64,000 bases of DNA from Gimesia algae. Lineage in GTDB: Bacteria; Planctomycetota; Planctomycetia; Planctomycetales; Planctomycetaceae. Below the pieces are notes generated by a model. That model was not told the DNA's origin and made no database searches. It saw only the letters and a program-made list of their open reading frames with translations. The translations under genes were made by a program, and so were the position numbers. The stretch is taken from the NCBI RefSeq assembly GCF_007746795.1, contig NZ_CP036343.1, positions 2,779,369 to 2,843,368 on the forward strand, written 5' to 3'. This document shows positions 45,211-53,937 of the stretch, piece by piece (within the stretch, counting starts at the first letter, position 1; every line of letters starts with the position of its first letter).

Positions 45211-46548
45211 TTGAATACGTTTCAAGAACTCAATTTAATCGCTTCAGTACAAAAAGCATTGGTAGAAGAAAACTACAAAATACCAACCCCCATCCAGGCA
45301 CAGACAATTCCCGCCGCGCTGGAGGGACGGGATGTTCTGGGCTGTGCCCAGACCGGTACCGGTAAAACTGCCGCTCTCGCTCTCCCAATTTTAAATCAAC
45401 TGGGAAAAAACAGTCGCAAATCAATCCCGCATCACCCGCTGGCCCTGGTCCTGGCCCCCACACGCGAACTCGCGATTCAGATCGGCGACAGCTTCGACGC
45501 CTACGGCAGACATCTGAAATTGCGATCGGTTCTGATTTACGGTGGTGTCGGTCAAGGTAATCAGGTGCGAGCATTAAAGCGGGGCGCTCATATTCTGGTC
45601 GCAACTCCAGGGCGTCTGCTCGACCTGATGAACCAGGGACACATCAAGCTGAATCAACTGGAAGTCTTTGTACTTGATGAAGCAGACCGCATGCTCGACA
45701 TGGGATTCCTCCCCGACCTCAAGCGAATCATCAGCCAGTTACCGAAGCAGCGACAATCGTTATTCTTTTCAGCCACACTGGCACCGAAAATTACGGAACT
45801 CGCACACAGCCTGCTGGATAACCCCATCACAGTCAATGTGACTCCTAAAAAGACCAGTGTTCAAAAAATTCAGCAGCAGCTCATGTTTGTGGAACGCAAC
45901 TTGAAACAGCCGCTCCTGCAGAAAATACTGGGCGGTGATGACGTTGAACGGGCACTGGTCTTCACAAAAACAAAACGAACTGCCAACACACTCTCACAAC
46001 GCCTGGTACGCAGTGGATTCAAAGCCACTGCAATTCACGGCAATAAGTCACAGGGCGCACGGCAGCAGGCTTTGGAAGCGTTTCGATGCAAACAGGTCCA
46101 GGTTCTGGTCGCCACCGATGTGGCAGCACGCGGGATTGACATCGATGGCATCACCCATGTCATCAACTTCGATCTCCCCGTCGAACCTGAAGCCTACGTA
46201 CACCGCATTGGTCGTACCGGACGTGCAGGTGCAGAAGGGATCGCCATCTCATTCTGCAGCGAAAGCGAACGCAAGGAATTACGTTCCATTGAGAGACTGA
46301 TTGGCCAGAAAGTACCCGTTTCTAAAGAGCATTCACAAGCGGGCCTGAAAGCGGAAAAGCTCGAACCGGAACCACGCAGAGGCAGACAGGCAGCCCCCGT
46401 CAGACAACAGGCAGCCAACGGGGCACGACCTCCACGTCGTAGAAGTCGGCGTGCGGCGGAAGCGGCAACCGAAGCGAATAAAGGCAAACCAGGGCAGAAG
46501 CGATCCAAGTGGCGGCACATCAAAGCACGTTCTCAACAAACCAGTTAG
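45211..46548 (+). CDS. DEAD-box ATP-dependent RNA helicase (RhlE-like)
   Basis: A 445-residue protein with a TTG start preceded by TAAGG at 45199-45203. All DEAD-box motifs are intact: Q motif region IPTPIQAQT, AQTGTGKT (46-53), PTRELA (83-88), DEAD (156-159), SAT (187-189), RGIDI, and HRIGRTGRAG. The C-terminal ~65 residues form a basic Arg/Lys/Ala-rich tail (RRGRQ, RPPRRRSRR), which in such helicases increases RNA binding. RhlE-type enzymes remodel RNA in ribosome assembly and cold adaptation. Its long leader is listed separately. Confidence 0.95.
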   Translation: MNTFQELNLIASVQKALVEENYKIPTPIQAQTIPAALEGRDVLGCAQTGTGKTAALALPILNQLGKNSRKSIPHHPLALVLAPTRELAIQIGDSFDAYGRHLKLRSVLIYGGVGQGNQVRALKRGAHILVATPGRLLDLMNQGHIKLNQLEVFVLDEADRMLDMGFLPDLKRIISQLPKQRQSLFFSATLAPKITELAHSLLDNPITVNVTPKKTSVQKIQQQLMFVERNLKQPLLQKILGGDDVERALVFTKTKRTANTLSQRLVRSGFKATAIHGNKSQGARQQALEAFRCKQVQVLVATDVAARGIDIDGITHVINFDLPVEPEAYVHRIGRTGRAGAEGIAISFCSESERKELRSIERLIGQKVPVSKEHSQAGLKAEKLEPEPRRGRQAAPVRQQAANGARPPRRRSRRAAEAATEANKGKPGQKRSKWRHIKARSQQTS

Positions 46549-46631
46549 TTTGAGAGCTACTTTTGACGGCTGCGTTAAATCAGTTATATTGTTCAACACA
46601 CGCTAAAACCTAGATCTTTACCAGGAGAGTT

Positions 46632-46814
46632 ATTATCGCAAAAAACCAAAATACTTTTGCCAAACGTCAGCGTGAAGCAATTAAAAAGGCAAAAGCCGAG
46701 GCTAAGCGAGTCCGTCGAAACAATATTAAACAGGGAATCGAAGTTCGCCCCCCATTCCAAGAGGACATGGAACCAGGGAATAACAGCGAACCAGATGACG
46801 AACCATCCCTGTAA
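46632..46814 (+). CDS. Small basic protein with non-AUG (ATT or ATC) start
   Basis: A 59-60-residue frame reading (I)IAKNQNTFAKRQREAIKKAK, continuing AEAKRVRRN and an acidic C-terminus ending DDEPSL. Small Lys/Arg-rich proteins with a 'KxxxTFxKRxRE' start are, as I recall, widespread in planctomycetes and other phyla. The frame has no ATG, GTG or TTG: a TAG stop at 46611-46613 bounds it, and AGGAG (46623-46627) precedes ATT (46632, 4 nt spacing) and ATC (46635, 7 nt spacing). ATC has the better spacing. It ends 17 nt before a strong terminator, so it has its own 3' boundary. AUU/AUC starts are rare and known from self-regulated infC. A base error in an original ATG is the alternative. Confidence 0.7.
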   Translation: MIAKNQNTFAKRQREAIKKAKAEAKRVRRNNIKQGIEVRPPFQEDMEPGNNSEPDDEPSL

Positions 46815-46831
46815 GATTGAAACGAAAAAAG

Positions 46832-46868
46832 AAAAGACCGGAAGTCAAACAGGCTTCCGGTCTTTTTT
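46832..46868 (+). terminator. Rho-independent terminator
   Basis: AAAAGACCGGAAG (46832-46844) pairs with CTTCCGGTCTTTT (46854-46866) across a 9-nt loop and is followed by further Ts: a strong intrinsic terminator 17 nt after the small basic gene, probably ending the helicase transcript too. Confidence 0.9.
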
Positions 46869-46915
46869 ATTTGTATCTGATACACCACTCAAATGATGGA
46901 TCTCAATTAAGCTGA

Positions 46916-47011
46916 TTAGACTGTGTCCAGTTTGACTGTCGTATCTCCAGGGCGAATTGGATCGAATATCATAGATTGAGAGACACTATGGTTCAATGTG
47001 ATGAATTCTAG
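46916..47011 (+). repeat. 96-bp interspersed structured repeat, copy 2
   Basis: Starts TTAGACTGTGTCCAG and ends GATGAATTCTAG; the most diverged copy (ATATCATAG in place of TATAATAG, and a left arm of the inverted repeat changed to CGTATCTC). The CTAG edge forms the TAG stop codon of the - strand DUF1559 gene. Confidence 0.8.
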
Positions 47012-47937
47012 AATTCACCCAGCACCTGACCATCCTGTTTGTCACCCAGATGCTGAAATGTGGGACGATCGATATTGGATGAAATAAAGCGTACTGCTCC
47101 GTCAGCAAGCAACGCATGCACGCCCCCGACATGATAACTGCGGGCAAAGTTATATTTCGTACCTGTATTCACAACACAGGGGGAATTCGGCCAGGTCGTT
47201 GTTTTACAGGCATAATTCTGATCGGGTACCGGTGTATTCGGAACTTCCCGTGTTGAAAATGTCATCTCACCATGGGCACCTCCAATCCCATAACAACCTG
47301 GGCAGCCCCAATACGTCGTTGTGGCGGCGTTCCCTCGAATTACAATTTCCGAAACCATGATGGTATTTGAAGAACCATCTTTGAGATCACGAAGCTTTGT
47401 TTTAGAGTTCTCAGAAAACATACCGTTCAGGTTCGCACCAGTCGTAACTGCGACGTTACCTGCTGAGCCGATATAGCTCCCCTGCGAACGTCCGGCAGAA
47501 TCTGCATTTCCAGGTGTCGAAGGATCGGAAGGACACAGGTAAATGGGAACGACGGCTTTATAAATTGTCGGGTCCGTAACCAGATGCACATGAGTCGCCG
47601 TGCTGGCTGAATATTTGTTATATAAAGGTGCCTGGTCCACAAATGGTAAGATCTGATGTGCCCAGGTATCTCGCCAGAGATGGGTCCCATAAGGCGAAGA
47701 GGGATTATAATTCCCTGACTGCACTTCCATATGACCATAAGGAAACGTGACGTGCGAATCATGATAGTTATGCAATGCGATACCGATCTGCTTCAGATTG
47801 TTTTTACACGTCGAACGCCGGGCAGCTTCACGAGCCTGCTGCACCGCAGGCAGCAACAAGGCAATCAGGATCGCAATAATAGCGATGACAACTAACAACT
47901 CAATGAGCGTAAAACCTCGCTTGTGAGATGCAGACAT
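47008..47937 (-). CDS. DUF1559 protein with type IV pilin-like N-terminus
   Basis: A 309-residue protein. The N-terminus [18 protein letters not shown] is a prepilin-type methylation/cleavage site (GFTLIE) followed by a hydrophobic helix and the planctomycete-typical [20 protein letters not shown]. The C-terminus has the [18 protein letters not shown] segment of the H-x9-DG motif. DUF1559 proteins are strongly expanded in Planctomycetes; a pseudopilin or surface role is assumed but unproven. AGAGGAG precedes the ATG. The 3' end abuts repeat copy 2. Confidence 0.95.
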   Translation of the reverse strand: MSASHKRGFTLIELLVVIAIIAILIALLLPAVQQAREAARRSTCKNNLKQIGIALHNYHDSHVTFPYGHMEVQSGNYNPSSPYGTHLWRDTWAHQILPFVDQAPLYNKYSASTATHVHLVTDPTIYKAVVPIYLCPSDPSTPGNADSAGRSQGSYIGSAGNVAVTTGANLNGMFSENSKTKLRDLKDGSSNTIMVSEIVIRGNAATTTYWGCPGCYGIGGAHGEMTFSTREVPNTPVPDQNYACKTTTWPNSPCVVNTGTKYNFARSYHVGGVHALLADGAVRFISSNIDRPTFQHLGDKQDGQVLGEF

Positions 47938-48074
47938 AGTGGCTCCTCTAAATTGATAAGTATTCTTGAAGAAAAATGCAGGAGGGATTCGGTCAGGGGC
48001 AAGTAATTCTGCCAGGCAGGATGTTTCTGGAAAACAAAGGCAGGGTGGGCGCTGTTAATTACTTACGCATGGTA

Positions 48075-48103
48075 AGTATCGAGCCCAATCGACCCTCTGA
48101 CAA
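48075..48103 (-). promoter_or_regulatory. Probable promoter of the DUF1559 gene
   Basis: On the - strand TTGTCA (48098-48103), 17-nt spacer, GATACT (48075-48080): 5 of 6 and 4 of 6 consensus matches. The start would be near 48068, about 130 nt before the ATG. The -10 overlaps an inverted repeat ACTTAC/GTAAGT (48061-48077) that could be an operator. Confidence 0.45.
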
Positions 48104-48197
48104 TATATAAGATTCTCGGAAACGGGATGTTTCTGGATTCTTATGTACACATCTGCGATGCAACACTCACCAACATGCGCAGTTGGCTTCCCGTACT

Positions 48198-49220
48198 TCA
48201 GCGAGGCTGCTCTGTCGTGCGTAAACAACAGTCAACCGGGCAGACATCGTGGCTCGCCCCCAGTTCTCCCAGTGCAGGACGGTCCTGCGTGCCACTGATC
48301 CGCTCTTCGATCAGCTCACGAATCATCCTGATGAAGCGGGGATGAACGCCTACGGTTTTCGCGCGCACCAGATTGATGCCCAGTTCCTGACTCACTTCTT
48401 TTGCCTCAGTATCCAGGTCAAACAGAACTTCCATATGATCGGAAACAAAGCCAATCGGAACGATGACGAGATCTTTTACATCCCCTTTTTCGCCCAGTTC
48501 TCTGATAAAATCACAGATATCCGGTTCCAGCCAGGGCTGATGAGGTGGACCACTACGACTCTGATAGACCAGATGCCAGGGATGCTCTCCCAGTCTCTCA
48601 CTGACCAGGCGTGCTGATTCCTGCAGTTGCACTTCATAGCGACAGCCAGCCGCCATCACCATCGGAATACTGTGAGCTGAATAGAGAATCGTCGCCTGTT
48701 CTCGCCTCGCCTCCGGGATCTGATTTAACGCTTCCTCAGTCCGGGAGACTGTTGCTTCGATAAAGCCGGGATGATTAAAAAACACACGCAGCTTATCAAC
48801 TTCAGGCGCCCCTGCTCCCACTGCTTCCTGGGCACGTAAAATGTCTTCACGGTACTGTCGGCAACCTGAATACGAACTGAAAGTAGAGGTAAAAAATGCC
48901 AATGCCCGTTTAATACCATCGGCTTTCATCTGGGACAGTGTCTCCACCAGCAAGGGATCCCAGTTCCGGTTTCCCCAGTAAATGGGGAGCTGAGGACCAT
49001 GCTCTGCCAGTTCCTGTTCCAGAGCCCTGATCAAAGCCCGATTCTGTTCATTGATCGGGCTGACTCCACCGAAATGCTGATAATGTTCTGCGACTTCCAG
49101 CATCCTCTCGCGAGGCACATTCTTGCCACGAAGTACATTTTCCAGAAATGGAATCACATCGTCAGGCCCTTCCGGCCCGCCAAACGAAACAACGATAATG
49201 GCATCATACGAATTACTCAT
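48198..49220 (-). CDS. hemH: Ferrochelatase (protoporphyrin or coproporphyrin type)
   Basis: A 340-residue protein from the ATG at 49220, chosen because the family begins at this point (SYDAIIVVSFGGPEGPDD); the frame extends 15 codons further. Family landmarks: GPEGPDDVIPFLENVLRGKN, HYQHFGGVSPINEQNRAL, the YWGNRNWDPLL region, FTSTFSSYSGCRQYREDI and the catalytic-histidine SAHSIPM. It inserts Fe2+ into the porphyrin at the end of heme synthesis. C-terminal VCPVDCC plus the cysteine of SGCRQY could bind a [2Fe-2S] cluster as in several bacterial ferrochelatases. Stand-alone gene. Confidence 0.95.
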   Translation of the reverse strand: MSNSYDAIIVVSFGGPEGPDDVIPFLENVLRGKNVPRERMLEVAEHYQHFGGVSPINEQNRALIRALEQELAEHGPQLPIYWGNRNWDPLLVETLSQMKADGIKRALAFFTSTFSSYSGCRQYREDILRAQEAVGAGAPEVDKLRVFFNHPGFIEATVSRTEEALNQIPEARREQATILYSAHSIPMVMAAGCRYEVQLQESARLVSERLGEHPWHLVYQSRSGPPHQPWLEPDICDFIRELGEKGDVKDLVIVPIGFVSDHMEVLFDLDTEAKEVSQELGINLVRAKTVGVHPRFIRMIRELIEERISGTQDRPALGELGASHDVCPVDCCLRTTEQPR

Positions 49221-49679
49221 CGACGAATCTACTTTCCAGCCCTGCTCTCCAGAGTACTCTGACATCTATCTTGTGAAACTGAATATTCACTGGATTCAGT
49301 GGGGGTGTTTCTTTTTATTTTGTAGCCCGCGACTTGAAAAATACCACTCCAAACACAAAATTATTTCAAGATGACACTGATCAGCGAAATCACAGCGAGT
49401 CCATCTGGCGAAAACAGCTACCATGATAGCAAAACTTCCACCTTGACCTGATTCAGCCAATGTTGTTATTTCGCTACCTTAAGAAATATTACGCATGAGC
49501 AGAATGGCGCATGTTTCGGTTTTAAAGATTATTCCACAGAATTATTAACTCAGGTCAGCAAAAACGAATTCTCATCAGATTCTGCCGATCTACTACATTG
49601 TTAGCAGTTATAAATTGTTATACCCGCCGCCAACACAATAATCGCTCATTCTTCAAACTTATTGCAGGTATCAATTCGG
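49221..49679. other. Divergent intergenic region
   Basis: Roughly 460 nt between the divergent ferrochelatase and acyltransferase genes. A+T-rich; no gene, clear promoter or repeat was recognised. Confidence 0.5.
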
Positions 49680-50882
49680 ATGACCCCTCCTACCGTTCTG
49701 GTGCTCCCGGAAACACCCGAATTACGTCAACAGACACAGCCGGTCAGTCCGCAAAGCCAGGCTGCTTCCACGCGTTTTTACTACATGGACTCGATGCGTT
49801 CGATTCTAATGATGCTGGGAGTCGTACTGCATGGCGCGTTAATCTATTCATCCGGTGATCACTGGATCGTTTCCGATTCTCATAAATCCGAATTTTTTGC
49901 CATCCTTGATTCTGTAATCCACGCCTTTCGAATGCCTGCATTCTTTATTATCGCCGGTTTCTTCTCGATGATGAGTCTCAAAAAATATGGAATCGGCACG
50001 TTTACCCGGGTCCGAATGACTCGCATCCTGGTGCCTCTCTTTTGTACGGTAGTCCTGATCAACTCTATTGAGTTATATTTCCGTACGACCATCCTCCAGC
50101 ATAACCCCATGACGGTAACTCACTTTTTGACTCAGGTGCTCCCTCAGAAATGGATCGCCGGAGAATGGGTCTCGCACCTCTGGTTCCTGTTGACTCTCAT
50201 GCAGTTTTTTGCTGTAGGGATTATACTGTTCGCTTTGAAAAATCATTTCAACAGACGATCTCATTTTGAGCGCTATCTCAGTGGTCTGCGAAAAAACTGC
50301 TATTTTCTATTTTTACTTCCGCTGGCTGATATCTCCTGGTCGGTCGCTGCCCGGCTGGCTCCTGATATTTTCCATGGATCACTGTTTTGTGGCCTGTTTA
50401 ATTTAGAAGATTTCATGATCTATCTCCCCTACTATCTGATAGGGCTCTGGCTTTTTCATGACCGACGCTTGCAGGATGAATTTCATACCATTGCCCGCTG
50501 GGAGTGGAGCGCACTGGTGCTGGCGATTCTGACGCAGCATCTGTTAGAAAATGCCCATGGTTTGAGCCAGGAAAGTTTTCTGCGGATCTATTCGACAGGC
50601 CTGATTTTTGCTCTCTCCAGTCACATCTGTTACGTCCTGTTCTACAAGTTTATGAACCGGGATTCCCAGTTCTTCCGCTATCTGTCTGACGCCTCCTATT
50701 CGATTTACCTGTTTCACCATCTGTGTGTCATTGTAATTGGATACCTGCTACTCAATGTACAGATTGCAATTGGCTATAAATTTCTTACGGTCGAACTGGG
50801 TACGATCGCCATCACGCTATCTATCCATCATTTTCTGATCTTACGATTTAAAACCCTGCGATTTATGTTCAACGGTAAATAA
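49680..50882 (+). CDS. Acyltransferase family 3 membrane protein (OpgC-like)
   Basis: A 400-residue polytopic protein from the ATG at 49680 (a TTG at 49662 would add six residues). After a ~30-residue polar N-terminus comes YYMDSMRSILMMLGVVLHGA, the first helix with the conserved Arg and His of acyltransferase 3 enzymes, then AFRMPAFFIIAGFFSM and the RMTRILVPL segment, followed by about eight more helices. Such proteins O-acylate (e.g. acetylate or succinylate) extracytoplasmic glycans; the OpgC resemblance is in the N-terminal helices. Substrate unknown. Confidence 0.88.
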   Translation: MTPPTVLVLPETPELRQQTQPVSPQSQAASTRFYYMDSMRSILMMLGVVLHGALIYSSGDHWIVSDSHKSEFFAILDSVIHAFRMPAFFIIAGFFSMMSLKKYGIGTFTRVRMTRILVPLFCTVVLINSIELYFRTTILQHNPMTVTHFLTQVLPQKWIAGEWVSHLWFLLTLMQFFAVGIILFALKNHFNRRSHFERYLSGLRKNCYFLFLLPLADISWSVAARLAPDIFHGSLFCGLFNLEDFMIYLPYYLIGLWLFHDRRLQDEFHTIARWEWSALVLAILTQHLLENAHGLSQESFLRIYSTGLIFALSSHICYVLFYKFMNRDSQFFRYLSDASYSIYLFHHLCVIVIGYLLLNVQIAIGYKFLTVELGTIAITLSIHHFLILRFKTLRFMFNGK

Positions 50883-51000
50883 AGTCCAGCTGGCAGAACT
50901 GCTTTCTCTCTGTCCTTCATGCCGCCCATTGCCTAGAATACTTCAGGCGTTCTACGAACTCTGAACTTTTCTGACATACACGACAAGGGATAAAGGTGTC

Positions 51001-51720
51001 ATGACGATTTCACAATTACCACTGTTGCTTTTCATTGGTTTATCGCTCACTACACTCTTCACACTGATCAGTGGCTGTGAGAAATCCATATCCATGGAAG
51101 ACCGCCCGGTCGCCATTACAGAGGAGCAGCCTCAATCCCCGGAAACTCCCGTTGCACAGGCAAAAGACGGCCTGGAAGTTGTCACACTGGGCTCAGGCTG
51201 CTTCTGGTGCACTGAAGCCGTCTTTCGTGAGCTGAAAGGGGTCAAAGCAGCAGTTTCCGGATATTCCGGTGGCAAAATCGACAATCCGACTTATAAAGCC
51301 GTCTGTAGTGGCACTACGGGGCATGCTGAAGTCATTCAGGTCACATTCGATCCCCAACAGATCGCTTTTACCGACATCCTAAAAGCCTTCTGGGAAACGC
51401 ATGACCCCACTACATTAAATCGCCAGGGCGCAGACGTGGGGACGCAGTACCGTTCCGCGGTTTTCTACCACAACGAGAAACAAAAAGAAGAAGCCACCGC
51501 TTATAAAAAACAGTTGGATGAATCGGGCCAGTTCAAAAGTCCCATCGTGACGGAAATCACTGAGTTCGACAAATTCTACCCTGCTGAAAACTATCACCAG
51601 GACTACTTCAAACTCAATCCGGAAAACCAGTACTGCCAGTATGTCATTCGTCCCAAGCTGGAAAAGTTCCGCAGCAAATTCGCTGATAAACTCAAGAAAG
51701 CGGAACCTGAGAAAGAATGA
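51001..51720 (+). CDS. msrA: Peptide methionine sulfoxide reductase A, lipoprotein form
   Basis: A 239-residue protein. The N-terminus is a lipoprotein signal (hydrophobic LLLFIGLSLTTLFTLISGC; lipid-attached C26), placing it in the cell envelope. The catalytic domain starts at ~60 with GSGCFWC (C67 catalytic), then SGYSGGKIDNPTYKAVCSGT, GHAEVIQV and AENYHQDYF, all MsrA signatures. It repairs oxidised methionines (S-form) in envelope proteins. The C-terminus is Lys/Glu-rich. No MsrB domain is fused. Confidence 0.96.
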   Translation: MTISQLPLLLFIGLSLTTLFTLISGCEKSISMEDRPVAITEEQPQSPETPVAQAKDGLEVVTLGSGCFWCTEAVFRELKGVKAAVSGYSGGKIDNPTYKAVCSGTTGHAEVIQVTFDPQQIAFTDILKAFWETHDPTTLNRQGADVGTQYRSAVFYHNEKQKEEATAYKKQLDESGQFKSPIVTEITEFDKFYPAENYHQDYFKLNPENQYCQYVIRPKLEKFRSKFADKLKKAEPEKE

Positions 51721-51827
51721 TGGTTGGATCAGAGAGGGTCGGGAAAGTGATTTCACATCCGATGCGGATCGCTGCACCTTCCGCTCCACGCGGGGCACAA
51801 ATCGCTAAACGCCAGGTCGCTGATAAA

Positions 51828-51923
51828 TTAGCCTGTATCCAGTTTGACTGTAGCGGATCCAGAGCCAATTGAACCGAGTATAATAGATTAAGAGACGCTA
51901 TGGTTAAATGTGATGCGCTCTAG
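51828..51923 (+). repeat. 96-bp interspersed structured repeat, copy 3
   Basis: Starts TTAGCCTGTATCCAG and ends GATGCGCTCTAG, 96 nt like the other copies. Its right end is read by the - strand acetyltransferase-like gene, whose last codons (SRAHHI and the TAA stop) lie within the repeat. Confidence 0.8.
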
Positions 51924-53070
51924 AATAACCTGTGACCGTTCTCTCATCAGTGGATTCGTTTGAAAATCGGTCGCGATACCAGTCGGCAAACTGATGACTG
52001 AGCTGCATCAACTTAGCGGTCACGGATGTCGCAGAATAATGTACATAGCGGTAACTGTTCTCTATCGAGGTGTACCAGTTTTGCTTGGCTTCCAGTGAAC
52101 CGGGGCCGATATCCAGAATCCGGTCTCCACGCTGCATGCTGTCTCGAATCATCCGTCCCATCAATACACAACCTGCGCCTTTGACGGAAATACGGGGATC
52201 AAAGCCCATTCGTAGCGAGTAAACAAGTCCTTCATAGACATAGTTATAATTGAAAGCAGCCGGGCGGCCTGCAACATACAGCATATTCAGATCGACGGTC
52301 CCTGCCTGAGCAGCCCGCTCATGTGCGTCACGGAAAAATGGCGCGACGCTCGCATGCGACAGTGTGGTCCCCGTTGTTGATCTCCCTTGCCAGCTCTGGC
52401 GGGCGATCTCTTCACATTGATCATACAGATCCCAGCGTGGATCGCCTTCTTCAGAACCACTTCCCCGGGGACGGTATCTGAGATATCTCACGTCTCCTTC
52501 CTGCTGGACTCGTTTTTCAGAACACAGGTACGTCTTGCGGGCTCTGGTCGAGCGCGACTCCAGATATTGATCCCAGTTCTGCTGAAGATCCACACAGGCT
52601 GTCTGGCACCACAAAAGTCTTTCGAATGAAACGCTCTCGGACTTTAACGCCTGTTCTGTTGCTCCCCGATCAAATCCGCCACTGTCTACGCATCGCAGAT
52701 CAATCAGGTCCCAATCGCGCCGGGCATGCTGAATATAATTTAAAGCAGTACGTAATGTCGTTGTCTGATTGGCAGACACCGGGCCATAAAAACTGCCCCA
52801 GTCATCAAAAGGAAATGTTAAAATCCGACAGACACCAAACTTTGATTTGATACTGCGCACGCAGAGAGGAACAATTCCCGTCACCTGCTCACCATCTCGA
52901 ATCATCAGCACTCTTAATCTCTGATCTGCTGCAAAATGTTGCCAGTAAACCTGTAACCATTCCAGTGACCGGAAAAATGTTCCCCCTGGAGTGACTCGCA
53001 GCAACCTCAACCAGTCCGCCCGATAGTCGGCAAGTGCGTCAATCTCGTTCAACTCAATAACGTCTGACAT
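51904..53070 (-). CDS. FemAB/GNAT-like acyltransferase, paralogue 1
   Basis: A 388-residue protein. Recognisable features of GNAT-type proteins that act on cell-envelope substrates: GGTFFRSLEWLQVYWQHFAA, RVLMIRDGEQVTGIVPLCVR, FPFDDWGSFYGPV in the N-half, then a second GNAT-like half with RPAAFNYNYVYEGLVYSLRM, GFDPRISVKGAGCVLMGRMI and ILDIGPGSLEAKQNW. It is clearly paralogous to the gene at 56030-57202. The final residues are encoded by repeat copy 3, so the native C-terminus was replaced. The function may be amino-sugar or peptide acylation in envelope glycan assembly, fitting the nearby glycosyltransferase. Confidence 0.8.
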   Translation of the reverse strand: MSDVIELNEIDALADYRADWLRLLRVTPGGTFFRSLEWLQVYWQHFAADQRLRVLMIRDGEQVTGIVPLCVRSIKSKFGVCRILTFPFDDWGSFYGPVSANQTTTLRTALNYIQHARRDWDLIDLRCVDSGGFDRGATEQALKSESVSFERLLWCQTACVDLQQNWDQYLESRSTRARKTYLCSEKRVQQEGDVRYLRYRPRGSGSEEGDPRWDLYDQCEEIARQSWQGRSTTGTTLSHASVAPFFRDAHERAAQAGTVDLNMLYVAGRPAAFNYNYVYEGLVYSLRMGFDPRISVKGAGCVLMGRMIRDSMQRGDRILDIGPGSLEAKQNWYTSIENSYRYVHYSATSVTAKLMQLSHQFADWYRDRFSNESTDERTVTGYSRAHHI

Positions 53071-53937
53071 CTGTTTCTCGCCTCAGAATTCCTGTTCCGG
53101 TCTTGATGTATCGCTTTGTAAAGACATATGAAATCGTGAGGCCTGAAGAATTAATCAGAAGCCCTGCTTAGTAACGGAATATTCTGATACGCGATTCTGC
53201 TATCTGGTGGGAATAACAAAAATTCGTACAATATCATTCGAAACCTGAAGAGCTATCCCTCAGAGTCACATGTTTTTGAAACCTTAGTTTGCGTACACTT
53301 AAAAGTGCCCTATTTCGTTCTTGCCTCAGGATTTTGAAGCATAAAATCAAACGAGAATGTCAGGTTTTAACGATTCTAACGAAAACAGACGATTAAATGT
53401 GACAGAATTAAATGTGATAATATGATGTCGCTGGATGATCATTCAACCTGTTTGAATCTCATGAATTTCCGAATCGTGTCATAGCAGACAGAAGTCGCTT
53501 TGATTGGATTTCTCTCTCTCCGGATCTTTTCAAAGAGTACTGGCGAAACACCGATTCTGAATGATATTGCCTGCCGTTTAGTTTATCATCACAAGTTTGA
53601 GGCATCCTCCTGGAAACAATTCAGCTAACAGGTTTTCAGTGTTCTGATTCCAGTTCGATTATTTTCAGATCTTCTTCTGGCGATGCCTGGAGATTTCATC
53701 TTCTCATTTTACAGGAAAATCTCCTATACTCTCCTGTTCCTGAATTTCAGAATCTGGTTATTGTCCGTCAATTTCAGTCATAAAGAGGCATTGATGCACA
53801 ACGCCAGGCAAATACAGGAAGTGCACTCATTTTTGAAAGTTGATGTAGCAGTTTCTGAACAAAATGTGATGTGATCAGTTCATCGGCAGCGTCTTAACTT
53901 TTTCTAAAAATCAAATCCTTTGTAAGACAGAGTCAGA
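53071..53937. other. Non-coding region upstream of paralogue 1 and of the oxidoreductase gene
   Basis: About 870 nt between divergent genes. It contains a short tandem repeat ATTAAATGTGA (53392-53402 and again 53409-53419) resembling the TTAAATGTGATG end of the 96-bp repeat, and a segment (around 53288-53373) similar in layout to the region upstream of paralogue 2. No convincing gene; a 63-codon frame at 53683-53874 lacks protein-like features. Confidence 0.5.

Noticed and set aside
46657-46896. 79-codon + strand frame starting MPNVSVKQLKRQ
   Set aside because: It is a shifted frame over the small basic gene and runs through the terminator hairpin; the ATT/ATC-started frame is the protein-like one.
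53683-53874. 63-codon frame before the oxidoreductase gene
   Set aside because: No SD, no homology pattern, A/T-rich chance frame likely.
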